This document shows, piece after piece, positions 9,554 through 17,360 of a stretch of 64,000 bases of DNA. Positions within the stretch are counted from its first letter, which is position 1. Each line of letters begins with the position of its first letter. A program made the position numbers and the translations under genes. Under the pieces are notes generated by a model. It was not told the DNA's origin and ran no database searches. It was given only the letters and a program-made list of their open reading frames with translations. Where the stretch lies: the NCBI RefSeq assembly GCF_003762905.1, contig NZ_RJKS01000001.1:248001-312000 (forward strand). The letters are read 5' to 3'. Origin of the DNA: Curtobacterium sp. ZW137 (GTDB lineage Bacteria > Actinomycetota > Actinomycetes > Actinomycetales > Microbacteriaceae).

Positions 9554-10290
9554 ACCTCTTCGCCGGCGCCATCGCCTGGATCTTCGACCCCGCGAACTCG
9601 ACCGGACCGAACGGCATCCCCGTCCGCCTGGTCGAACACATCTGGATCACCCTGCTCTCCGTCGTCATCGCGTGTGCGATCGCGGTGCCGCTCGGGCTGG
9701 TCATCGGCCACACCGGCAAGGGCAAGAGCCTGGCCGTCGGGTTCTCCGGCGGTGTCCGCGCGCTCCCGACCCTCGGCCTCCTGACGATCCTCGCGCTGTG
9801 GATCGGCCTCGGCATCCAGGCGCCGCTGATCTCCCTCGTGATCCTCGCGATCCCCTCGATCCTGGCCGGCACGTACTCCGGGCTCGAGGCGATCGACCGT
9901 GTGACGATCGACGCCGCACGCGCCCAGGGCATGACGACGTGGCAGCTGCTGACGAAGGTGGAGATCCCGCTCGGGCTCCCGCTCATCGTCGGTGGCATCC
10001 GCGCCGCGGTGCTCCAGGTCATCGCCACCGCCACCCTGGCCGCGTACATCAACGCGGGCGGTCTCGGCGGGTACGCGTTCTCCGGGCTCGCGAACCAGGA
10101 CTACGAAGAGGTCCTCGGCGGTTCGCTCCTGGTGATCGCACTCGCCATCGTCTTCGAGATCGTGTTCGCCGTCCTGCAGCGGCTCGCGGTGCCGGCGGGA
10201 CTCACCGCCGCCTCCGCGAGTGATGGACGGCGCGACGCTGACAGCTCGGAAAGTCGAGCATCAACCCCCTTGGAAGGAACCCTCCAGTGA
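9550..10290 (+). CDS. Osmoprotectant ABC transporter permease (second)
   Basis: 246-residue permease partner, starting at GTG 9550, which overlaps the previous stop. The EAA-type loop is IDAARAQGMTTWQLLTKVEIPLGLP, in two parts around residues 118-142, and the GG-rich segment NAGGLGGYAF is typical of OpuCD-like proteins. It ends with 4-nt overlap into the binding-protein gene. The frame stays open far upstream, but the coding content begins at 9550. Confidence 0.9.
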   Translation: MNLFAGAIAWIFDPANSTGPNGIPVRLVEHIWITLLSVVIACAIAVPLGLVIGHTGKGKSLAVGFSGGVRALPTLGLLTILALWIGLGIQAPLISLVILAIPSILAGTYSGLEAIDRVTIDAARAQGMTTWQLLTKVEIPLGLPLIVGGIRAAVLQVIATATLAAYINAGGLGGYAFSGLANQDYEEVLGGSLLVIALAIVFEIVFAVLQRLAVPAGLTAASASDGRRDADSSESRASTPLEGTLQ

Positions 10291-11222
10291 TCACAGCACG
10301 TACCAAGCGCCTCGGCGCGACCATCGCCGTCGCCACCGCGGCAGCGATCGCCCTCGCGGGCTGCTCCTCGGGCGACCCGCTGTCCTCCGGTGGGGGCTCG
10401 AGCGACTCGAAGACCATCACCGTCGGCTCGCAGGCCTACCCGTCGAACGAGATCATCGCGGAGCTCTACGCGCAGGAGCTCGAGCACGCGGGCTTCGACG
10501 TCACGAAGAAGCTCAACATCGGTCAGCGCAAGGCCTACTGGCCCGAGGTCGCCAAGGGGAACATCGACGTCTTCCCCGAGTACAACGGCAACCTGCTGAA
10601 CTACCTGCTCCAGACCGACAAGAAGGACACCACGACGGAGACCACGACGGACGGCATCAACGCCGCCCTGAAGGACGAGCTCCCCTCCGGTGTCAAGGCG
10701 CTCACCTCGGCCGCCGCGTCCGACTCGGACACCTACACGGTGACCCAGGACCTCGCGGACAAGTACGACCTCAAGTCGATCGCCGACCTGTCCAAGATCG
10801 GCGGGACCATCTCGATCGCCGCGAACCCCGAGTTCGCGACGGCCGCGTACGGTCCGACCGGCCTCAAGGCCAAGTACGGCATCACCGCCGAGGTCAACCA
10901 GCAGAACGACTCCGGTGGCCCGCTGACGGTCAAGGCGATCAAGGACGGCGACTCGCAGGTCGCGGACATCTACTCGGCCAGCGCGTCGATCGCGACCGAG
11001 AAGCTCGTCACCCTCGAGGACCCGAAGAGCCTCGTCCCGGTGAACAACGTCACGCCGATCGTGTCCTCGAAGCTGTCGTCCAAGGCGACCGCGGCGATCG
11101 ACAAGGTCAACAAGGTGCTGACCACCGAGGCGCTCATCGAGCTGGACCGTCAGAACTCCGTGGACCAGAAGTCCGCGGCGTCGGTCGCGAAGGCGTTCCT
11201 CCAGAAGCAGGGCCTGCTGTAA
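10287..11222 (+). CDS. Osmoprotectant-binding lipoprotein
   Basis: 311-residue substrate-binding protein of the importer. The N-terminus is a lipoprotein signal peptide: two basic residues, a hydrophobic stretch, then lipobox LAGC with C26 as the lipidated Cys. A Ser/Gly linker leads into the mature domain (TITVGSQAYPSNEIIAELYA), typical of the OpuCC/QAT family. GGAAGGAACC lies upstream of the start. It is the last gene of the operon and is followed by a strong terminator. Confidence 0.92.
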   Translation: MITARTKRLGATIAVATAAAIALAGCSSGDPLSSGGGSSDSKTITVGSQAYPSNEIIAELYAQELEHAGFDVTKKLNIGQRKAYWPEVAKGNIDVFPEYNGNLLNYLLQTDKKDTTTETTTDGINAALKDELPSGVKALTSAAASDSDTYTVTQDLADKYDLKSIADLSKIGGTISIAANPEFATAAYGPTGLKAKYGITAEVNQQNDSGGPLTVKAIKDGDSQVADIYSASASIATEKLVTLEDPKSLVPVNNVTPIVSSKLSSKATAAIDKVNKVLTTEALIELDRQNSVDQKSAASVAKAFLQKQGLL

Positions 11223-11242
11223 GCACCCCGCTGCAGAAATAA

Positions 11243-11278
11243 ACGACAGGTGTCGGGCGCTCGCCCGGCACCTGTCGT
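11243..11278 (+). terminator. Terminator of the osmoprotectant operon
   Basis: A 17-bp stem (ACGACAGGTGTCGGGCG and its complement, with one G-U pair) and a very short loop, about 20 bp after the binding-protein stop. Confidence 0.8.
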
Positions 11279-11348
11279 CGTTCGTGGGAGCGCGCGGGAA
11301 CGAGTGTCCGAGCACAGAAGTTCCGCACGGTTGTGCCGTGCACACCTG

Positions 11349-11364
11349 CTGCACGTTCGTGCAG
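11349..11364. promoter_or_regulatory. Palindrome upstream of the cydA promoter
   Basis: CTGCACGTTCGTGCAG has 7-bp perfect arms. It lies about 20 bp upstream of the putative -35 of cydA, a position suited to a regulator binding as a dimer. The regulator is unknown. Confidence 0.4.
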
Positions 11365-11380
11365 ACCGCAGTTCTACAAG

Positions 11381-11410
11381 TTGTCGAAACGACCGTCCTG
11401 CCGGTAGCGT
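11381..11410 (+). promoter_or_regulatory. Putative cydA promoter
   Basis: TTGTCG at 11381-11386 and TAGCGT at 11405-11410, 18 bp apart. The expected transcription start, about 11417, falls in the imperfect palindrome at 11416-11434. Confidence 0.5.
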
Positions 11411-11415
11411 GGGGG

Positions 11416-11434
11416 TGTCCCAACGGTTGTGACA
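11416..11434. promoter_or_regulatory. Imperfect palindrome at the cydA transcription start (candidate operator)
   Basis: TGTCCCAACGGTTGTGACA matches its own reverse complement at 16 of 19 positions. It sits where a repressor would block initiation. In Streptomyces, cyd genes are controlled by the NADH sensor Rex. The sequence here is only loosely like the Rex site (TGTGAA..TTCACA), so the regulator is open. Confidence 0.45.
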
Positions 11435-11469
11435 CACCAGAAGTAGCCCTTCCACAGGAAGCAACTGAC

Positions 11470-11514
11470 GTGCACCAGCAGCGCGCGGCGTTCCCGATCG
11501 GTTCCGCCGCATGA
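11470..11514 (+). CDS. Leader ORF coupled to cydA (14 residues)
   Basis: GTG 11470 has a well-spaced AGGAAG (11456-11461) upstream and encodes VHQQRAAFPIGSAA. Its TGA overlaps the cydA ATG (ATGA at 11511-11514). cydA itself has no Shine-Dalgarno sequence, so ribosomes most likely reach cydA by termination and re-initiation from this leader. The peptide has no run of one amino acid, so ordinary attenuation is not suggested. Too short to assess by homology. Confidence 0.5.
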   Translation: MHQQRAAFPIGSAA

Positions 11515-12923
11515 ACGACATCCTCGATCCCCTGATCCTGTCGCGGTGGCAGTTCGGTCTGACGACGATCTACCACTTCCTCTTCGTCCCGCTGACGATC
11601 GGCATGGCCGTCGTCGTCGCGACGTTCCAGACCGCCTGGTACCGGACCGGCCGCGCGCACTACCTGCAGCTCACCCGGTTCTTCGGTCGGATCTTCCTGA
11701 TCAACTTCGCGATGGGTGTCGTCACCGGCATCGTGCAGGAGTTCCAGTTCGGGATGAACTGGTCGAACTACTCCCGGTTCGTCGGTGACGTGTTCGGCGC
11801 TCCGCTCGCGCTCGAGGGCATCCTCGCCTTCTTCTTCGAGGCGGCGTTCATCGGGGTGTGGATCTTCGGCTGGGACCGCCTGCCGAAGGGCGTGCACCTC
11901 GCGAGCATGTGGTGCGTCAGCGCCGGCACGATCATGTCGGCGTACTTCATCATCGCGGCGAACGCGTTCATGCAGCACCCGGTCGGCTACGTCATCAACG
12001 AGGCCAAGGGCCGCGCGGAACTCACGGACATCTGGGCCGTCCTGACGAACAAGGTCGCGCTGGCGGCGTTCCCGCACACGCTGTTCGCCTGCTTCATGGT
12101 GGCTGCCGGCGTGATCATCTCCGTCGCGGCCTACCACCTGGCGCGCAACCAGAACCTCGAGACGATGATGCCGGCGCTGAAGTTCGGCCTGTGGACGATG
12201 GTCGCGGCCGGGGCGCTCACGGTGCTCACCGGCGACCAGCTCGGCCTGACGATGGTCGACACGCAGCCGATGAAGATGGCCGCCGCGGAAGCGCTGTACA
12301 ACACCGCGACCGGCAAGGACGCCTCGTTCTCGATCTTCACGCTCGGCACGCCGGACGGGGTGCACGAGCTCTTCTCGATCCGCGTGCCCTACCTGCTCTC
12401 CTTCCTCTCCACCCACACCTTCACCGGCACCGTCGAGGGCATCAACAACCTCCAGGCCGAGTACACGCAGGTGTACGGCCCCGGCGACTACAAGCCGATC
12501 ATCTGGGTGACCTACTGGTCCTTCCGCTGGATGATCGCCCTCGGCGTCGGCGCCGTGATGGTCTCGCTCGCCGGCCTCTGGCTGACCCGCAAGGGCCGTT
12601 TCCCGCGCCAGCGCTGGGTGTGGCGGATCGCGACGTGGGCCGTGCCGCTGCCGATGGCGGCGATGATCGTCGGCTGGATCTTCACCGAGATGGGCCGGCA
12701 ACCGTGGCTCGTGTTCGGGTTGCTGAAGACCGCGGACGGGGTCTCGCCGAACGTCACGGGGCTCGAGGTCCTCATCTCGCTGGTCGTCTTCACGCTGATC
12801 TACGGGTCGCTCGCGGTGGTGGAGTTCCGGCTGATCAAGAAGGTCGCGCAAGAGGGCCCTGCCGCTCCGGCAGCGGTCGACGAGGAGACCGGTGAGGTCA
12901 AGCACGAAGTGACGGTCTACTGA
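11511..12923 (+). CDS. cydA: Cytochrome bd oxidase subunit I
   Basis: 470-residue quinol oxidase subunit carrying hemes b558, b595 and d, which reduces O2 with high affinity at low oxygen. It starts MNDILDPLILSRWQFGLTTIYHFLFVPLTIG, with H22 as the usual N-terminal heme ligand, and has about nine helices. The Q-loop is of the short type typical outside enterobacteria. It overlaps cydB by 1 nt and heads cydABDC. It is an alternative to the aa3 oxidase at the start of the window. Confidence 0.96.
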   Translation: MNDILDPLILSRWQFGLTTIYHFLFVPLTIGMAVVVATFQTAWYRTGRAHYLQLTRFFGRIFLINFAMGVVTGIVQEFQFGMNWSNYSRFVGDVFGAPLALEGILAFFFEAAFIGVWIFGWDRLPKGVHLASMWCVSAGTIMSAYFIIAANAFMQHPVGYVINEAKGRAELTDIWAVLTNKVALAAFPHTLFACFMVAAGVIISVAAYHLARNQNLETMMPALKFGLWTMVAAGALTVLTGDQLGLTMVDTQPMKMAAAEALYNTATGKDASFSIFTLGTPDGVHELFSIRVPYLLSFLSTHTFTGTVEGINNLQAEYTQVYGPGDYKPIIWVTYWSFRWMIALGVGAVMVSLAGLWLTRKGRFPRQRWVWRIATWAVPLPMAAMIVGWIFTEMGRQPWLVFGLLKTADGVSPNVTGLEVLISLVVFTLIYGSLAVVEFRLIKKVAQEGPAAPAAVDEETGEVKHEVTVY

Positions 12924-13927
12924 TGGATCTCCCCGTTCTCTGGTTCGCCATCGTCGGCCTGTTCTTCGTCGGCTACTTCGTCCTCGACGGCTTCGACTTC
13001 GGCGTCGGCATGGCGCTGCCGTTCCTCGGCAAGGACGACACCGACCGGCGCGTGATGATCAACACGATCGGCCCGGTCTGGGACCTCAACGAGACCTGGG
13101 TCATCGTCGCCGGCGCCTGCCTGTTCGCAGCGTTCCCGGAGTGGTACGCCACGATGTTCTCCGGCTTCTACCTGGCGCTGCTGCTCATCCTGGCGGCGCT
13201 GATCGCCCGCGGCGTCTCGTTCGAGTACCGGCACCAGAACAAGCAGCTGCAGTGGAAGCGCTCGTTCGACCTGATGATCATCGTCGGCAGCGCGGTGCCG
13301 TCGTTCCTCTGGGGCGTCGCGTTCGGCAACGTGGTCCGCGGCATCCCGATGGACTCCGGCCACAACTACACGGGCACGCTGTTCGACCTGCTGAACCCGT
13401 TCGCGCTGCTGACCGGCCTCGCCACGCTGCTGGTGTTCTTCACGCACGGTGTCGTCTTCATCGCGCTGAAGACCGAGGGGGACATCCGGGTGCGGGCGAA
13501 GCGCCTGGCGACCCGCGCGGGCATCGTGACGATCGTCGTCGCCGCCGCGTTCCTGGTGTCGATGGCCTTCGTCCGGGCGACCCCGACGTCACTCGTCTTG
13601 TCGGTCGTCGCCGCGCTGGCGCTCGTCCTCGCCGTGCTCTGCAACGCGTGGGGCCGGGAGGGCCGGGCGTTCACGCTCATGGCCGTGACCATCGCCGCCG
13701 TGGTGCTCGCGATGTTCACCGCGGTCTTCCCGGACGTGATGCCCGCGACGAACGACGCGGCGAACAGCCTGAACGTGTACAACGCCTCGAGTGGGACGTA
13801 CACGCTGACGGTGATGAGCTGGGTGGCGTTGATCTTCGTGCCGCTCGTGCTCGCCTACCAGGCGTTCACGTACTGGGTGTTCCGCAAGCGCGTCACGCGG
13901 GCCCAGGTCACCGCGGCAGTGCACTGA
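12923..13927 (+). CDS. cydB: Cytochrome bd oxidase subunit II
   Basis: 334-residue partner of CydA with about eight to nine transmembrane helices. The conserved N-terminus is WFAIVGLFFVGYFVLDGFDF, and NETWVIVAGACLFAAFPEWY lies near residue 56. Start ATG 12923 overlaps the cydA stop. cydD starts 17 bp downstream with its own ribosome site, so all four cyd genes form one operon. Confidence 0.96.
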   Translation: MDLPVLWFAIVGLFFVGYFVLDGFDFGVGMALPFLGKDDTDRRVMINTIGPVWDLNETWVIVAGACLFAAFPEWYATMFSGFYLALLLILAALIARGVSFEYRHQNKQLQWKRSFDLMIIVGSAVPSFLWGVAFGNVVRGIPMDSGHNYTGTLFDLLNPFALLTGLATLLVFFTHGVVFIALKTEGDIRVRAKRLATRAGIVTIVVAAAFLVSMAFVRATPTSLVLSVVAALALVLAVLCNAWGREGRAFTLMAVTIAAVVLAMFTAVFPDVMPATNDAANSLNVYNASSGTYTLTVMSWVALIFVPLVLAYQAFTYWVFRKRVTRAQVTAAVH

Positions 13928-13944
13928 GACCAGGAGGCACCACG

Positions 13945-15585
13945 ATGAAGCCGCTCGACCCGCGCCTGCTCCGCCTGTCGCGGTCCGCGCGCGGCTCCAT
14001 CGCCGCCGCGGCCGGCACCGGCGTCCTCCGCACGATCGCCACCATCGGGATCGCGTGGGGGATCGCCGCCGCCGTGACCCAGGTCATCGACGCGCGGGGC
14101 GGGATGCCGGACACGTTCGTCCCGACGCTCGCGCTGCTCGGCGCGGCGTTCGCCCTCCGGGCGGTCGCGGCCTGGGCCACGGACGACCTCGCCGCCCGGG
14201 CCGCCGCGACGGTGAAGAGCGAGATGCGCTCCACGGTGCTGGCCCGGGCCGCCGAACGGGGTCCGGCCTGGCTCGCGGAACGGTCCAGCGCGGGGTTCGC
14301 GACCACGCTCGGGCCGGGGCTCGACGCCCTCGACGCGTACTTCGGCCGGTACCTGCCGCAGCTCGCGCTCACCGCGATCGCGACACCGGTGCTCCTCGTC
14401 GCGATCGGCTTCGGCGACCTGACCAGCGGACTGATCATCCTCTGCGCGCTGCCGGTCATCCCGGTGTTCATGATCCTGATCGGCATGGCCACGCAGTCGC
14501 TGCAGCAGCGCCAGTCCGACGCGCTCGCCCGGCTCGGCGGCGCCTTCCTCGAGGCGGTCGAGGGCCTCGCGACGCTCAAGGTGTTCGGGCGGGCCCGACG
14601 CCAGGTCGGCCGCATCGGCACGGTCACCGACGAGTACCGCCGCGGGACGCTCGGGGTCCTCCGGCTCTCCTTCATGAGCGGGTTCGCCCTCGAACTCGCC
14701 GCCAGCCTCTCCGTCGCCCTGGTCGCGGTGTCGATCGGCATCCGGCTCGTCGACGGCTCGCTCGGGCTCGGCGCGGCGCTGTTCGTCCTGGTCCTCGCCC
14801 CGGAGGCGTTCGCGCCCCTCCGCCAGGTCGGCGCGGACTTCCACGCGGCCCAGGACGGCGTCGAGGCGTCCAGCGCGGTGCTCGACGTCCTCGCCGACGA
14901 CCGCACGCCCGCCGTCCGGCCGGAGACGGCACCGGCCGCGACCGACCTCGTGCTCCGCGGCGTCACGGTGCGCCGACCCGACGTGGTGATCGGTCCCGTG
15001 GACCTCGACGCGCGTCCGGGCACCGTCGTGGTGCTCGCCGGCCCGAGCGGTTCCGGCAAGTCGAGCCTCATCGCCGCGATCCGCGGGGTGCTGCCGCACG
15101 ACGGCGCGATCACCGTGCCCGGGGCCGCGGGGACGACGCGGGCGGACCGCATCGCGTGGGCCGACCAGCGGCCCCGACTCGTCCGCGGGACCATCGCGGA
15201 GAACGTCGCGCTCAGCGCGACCCCCGTGCCGTCGACGGTCGCGTCCGCCCTGGGCGAGGCGGGGCTGGGACTCGACCCGGGCCTCCAGGTCGGTGCCGGC
15301 GGGACCGGTCTGTCGGGCGGCCAGGCGCAACGCGTCGCCGTCGCCCGCGCCCTGTACCGGCACACCCGGGCCGACACGCGGCTCGTCCTGCTCGACGAAC
15401 CGACGTCGGCGCTCGACGCCGACGCCGAGGCGCACGTCGTCGCCGCGATCCGTCGACTCGCCGACGACGGCGCGGTCGTCGTCGTCGCCAGCCACCGACC
15501 GGCGGTCGTCGCGGCTGCCGACCTCCTGGTCGCCATCGGCGACACCGGATCCGTCACGACGCACGTCGCGGGAGCACACGCATGA
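13945..15585 (+). CDS. cydD: Thiol reductant ABC exporter subunit CydD
   Basis: 546-residue half of the heterodimeric ABC exporter that moves glutathione/cysteine-type thiols across the membrane and is needed to assemble cytochrome bd. An N-terminal six-helix domain spans about residues 1-320, followed by the nucleotide-binding domain with Walker A GPSGSGKSS near residue 368, signature LSGGQAQR and Walker B LVLLDEPTSALD. ATG 13945 is preceded by CAGGAGG. It overlaps cydC by 4 nt. Actinobacteria often have mycothiol instead of glutathione, so the natural substrate here may differ. Confidence 0.93.
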   Translation: MKPLDPRLLRLSRSARGSIAAAAGTGVLRTIATIGIAWGIAAAVTQVIDARGGMPDTFVPTLALLGAAFALRAVAAWATDDLAARAAATVKSEMRSTVLARAAERGPAWLAERSSAGFATTLGPGLDALDAYFGRYLPQLALTAIATPVLLVAIGFGDLTSGLIILCALPVIPVFMILIGMATQSLQQRQSDALARLGGAFLEAVEGLATLKVFGRARRQVGRIGTVTDEYRRGTLGVLRLSFMSGFALELAASLSVALVAVSIGIRLVDGSLGLGAALFVLVLAPEAFAPLRQVGADFHAAQDGVEASSAVLDVLADDRTPAVRPETAPAATDLVLRGVTVRRPDVVIGPVDLDARPGTVVVLAGPSGSGKSSLIAAIRGVLPHDGAITVPGAAGTTRADRIAWADQRPRLVRGTIAENVALSATPVPSTVASALGEAGLGLDPGLQVGAGGTGLSGGQAQRVAVARALYRHTRADTRLVLLDEPTSALDADAEAHVVAAIRRLADDGAVVVVASHRPAVVAAADLLVAIGDTGSVTTHVAGAHA

Positions 15586-17276
15586 GCAGCACCGACCTGG
15601 AGGCCCGTGACGGCTCCGTCCTGCGCCTCGCGATGCCGCGTGGGCCCGGTTGGGGGCGTGCGGTCACCGCCGGCGCGCTCAGTGCGCTGTGCGCGGTCGC
15701 GCTGCTCGCCGCGAGCGGCTACCTGATCACGCGCGCGGCGGAGCACCCGCCGATCCTGTACCTGACGCTCGTGATGGTCGGCGTCCGGGCGTTCGCGCTC
15801 GGGCGGGCCGCGCTCCGGTACGTGGACCGCCTCGCCGGGCACGATGCCTCGTTCCGGCAGCTCGCCGTGGTGCGGACGGAGATGTACCGACGGCTGGCCT
15901 CGATCGCGCCGGCGGGGCTCGGGGCGACCGGTCGCGGCGACCTGATGACCCGGCTCGTCACCGACACCGACCGGCTGCAGGACCTGCCGATCCGGGTGGT
16001 CGGTCCGCTCGTGTCCGCGGGTGTGGCCGCCGTGGCCGCCGTCGTCGCGGTCGCCCTGGTGTCGCTGCCGGCCGCCCTCGTCCTGTTCCTCGCGCTCGTC
16101 GTGGCCGCCGTGCTCGGGTCCGTCGTCACCGCCGCGATCGCCCGGCGGAGCGACGAGACCACCGCTGCCGAACGGGGCCGGGTCGCCGACCTGGTGCTCG
16201 ACACCGTCCGCACGCTCGACGTGTTCGCCGCCTACGGCACCCTCGACGAGCGGCTGGCGCACATCGCGACGCTCGACGACCGGGTGACCCGCGCGGTGCG
16301 ACGTCGGGCCACGGTCGAGGCGCTCGTCGGCGCGCTCGTCGGGCTCGTCGGCGGTGCCGCCGTGATCGGGATCCTGGCGGTCGGCGCACCCGCGGTCGTC
16401 ACGGGGGCGCTCGACGGGCCGCTCTGGGCGCTGGCCGTGTTCGTGCCGCTCGCCCTGTTCGAGGTCGTCGGCGGGGTGCCCCTCGCGGTGCTGACGTTCC
16501 GGCGGGTCCGGGCAGCGGCCGCCCGCGTCGAGCAGGTCGTCCCCGAGACGCTGCCGGCGGGCATCGTGCCCGAGCCGGACGCCGACGCCCTGGCGTCCGA
16601 CCTCGTCGCGGACGGGCCGGTCACCGTCGCCGTCGCGGGGATGACCGTCCGGTGGCCCGGATCGGCGGTGCCCGCGGTGGACGACGTGTCGTTCGCGCTG
16701 GCCCCCGGCGAGGTCGTCGTGATCGCGGGGCCGAGCGGCGCCGGGAAGTCGACGCTCGTGGACGCGCTCGTGCGGTTCGTCGACCACGAGGGCAGCTACA
16801 CGCTCGACGGCGTCGAGGCGCGGTCGATGCACCCGGACGCCGTGCGCGCCCGGGTCGGGCTCATCGAGCAGGACCCCTTCGTGTTCGACCAGTCGATCCG
16901 GCAGAACCTGCTCTTCGCCCGGGACACCGCGACCGACGACGAGCTCCTCGCGGTGCTCGAGCGCGTCGGGCTCGGGTCCTGGGTGGCGCGCCGCGGTGGG
17001 CTCGACGCGGGCGTGGGGGAGCGTGGCGCGCTCGTGTCCGGCGGGCAGGCGCACCGACTGGCGCTGGCCCGGGCGCTCCTGCACGCGTTCCCGGTGCTGG
17101 TGCTCGACGAGCCGACGGCCGACATCGACCCGGACCTCGGCGAGTCGGTGCTCCGGGACCTCGTGGGGACCGCGCGGGCCGCGGGCAACACCGTCGTGGT
17201 CGTGTCGCACGTGCCGGTGCCGCCGGACCTGGTCACCAGGACCCTCCGGATGCGAGACGGCCGCCTGGTGGCGTGA
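15582..17276 (+). CDS. cydC: Thiol reductant ABC exporter subunit CydC
   Basis: 564-residue partner of CydD. The membrane domain is N-terminal and includes LITRAAEHPPILYLTLVMVG, a CydC-like stretch near residue 50. The nucleotide-binding domain has Walker A GPSGAGKST near residue 384, signature VSGGQAHR and Walker B VLVLDEPTADID. The signature and the altered downstream residues fit an asymmetric ABC pair. Start ATG 15582 overlaps the cydD stop. Last gene of the cyd operon; no clear terminator before leuS. Confidence 0.93.
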   Translation: MSSTDLEARDGSVLRLAMPRGPGWGRAVTAGALSALCAVALLAASGYLITRAAEHPPILYLTLVMVGVRAFALGRAALRYVDRLAGHDASFRQLAVVRTEMYRRLASIAPAGLGATGRGDLMTRLVTDTDRLQDLPIRVVGPLVSAGVAAVAAVVAVALVSLPAALVLFLALVVAAVLGSVVTAAIARRSDETTAAERGRVADLVLDTVRTLDVFAAYGTLDERLAHIATLDDRVTRAVRRRATVEALVGALVGLVGGAAVIGILAVGAPAVVTGALDGPLWALAVFVPLALFEVVGGVPLAVLTFRRVRAAAARVEQVVPETLPAGIVPEPDADALASDLVADGPVTVAVAGMTVRWPGSAVPAVDDVSFALAPGEVVVIAGPSGAGKSTLVDALVRFVDHEGSYTLDGVEARSMHPDAVRARVGLIEQDPFVFDQSIRQNLLFARDTATDDELLAVLERVGLGSWVARRGGLDAGVGERGALVSGGQAHRLALARALLHAFPVLVLDEPTADIDPDLGESVLRDLVGTARAAGNTVVVVSHVPVPPDLVTRTLRMRDGRLVA

Positions 17277-17295
17277 GCCGCATGCCCTGGGCGCA

Positions 17296-17301
17296 TATCC
17301 T
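17296..17301 (+). promoter_or_regulatory. Putative -10 of leuS
   Basis: TATCCT. The predicted transcription start (about 17308) lies downstream of an in-frame ATG at 17304, which argues for the GTG at 17361 as the true leuS start. Confidence 0.45.
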
Positions 17302-17360
17302 TGATGACCGGAGCACGTCCGACGGACGTTCACCGCGCCTCCAGACCGATTGAGAGTTCC

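Noticed and set aside
17301..17360. Alternative leuS starts at TTG 17301 or ATG 17304
   Set aside because: The likely -10 (17296-17301) would place the transcript start after them, and the added residues are not LeuS-like.
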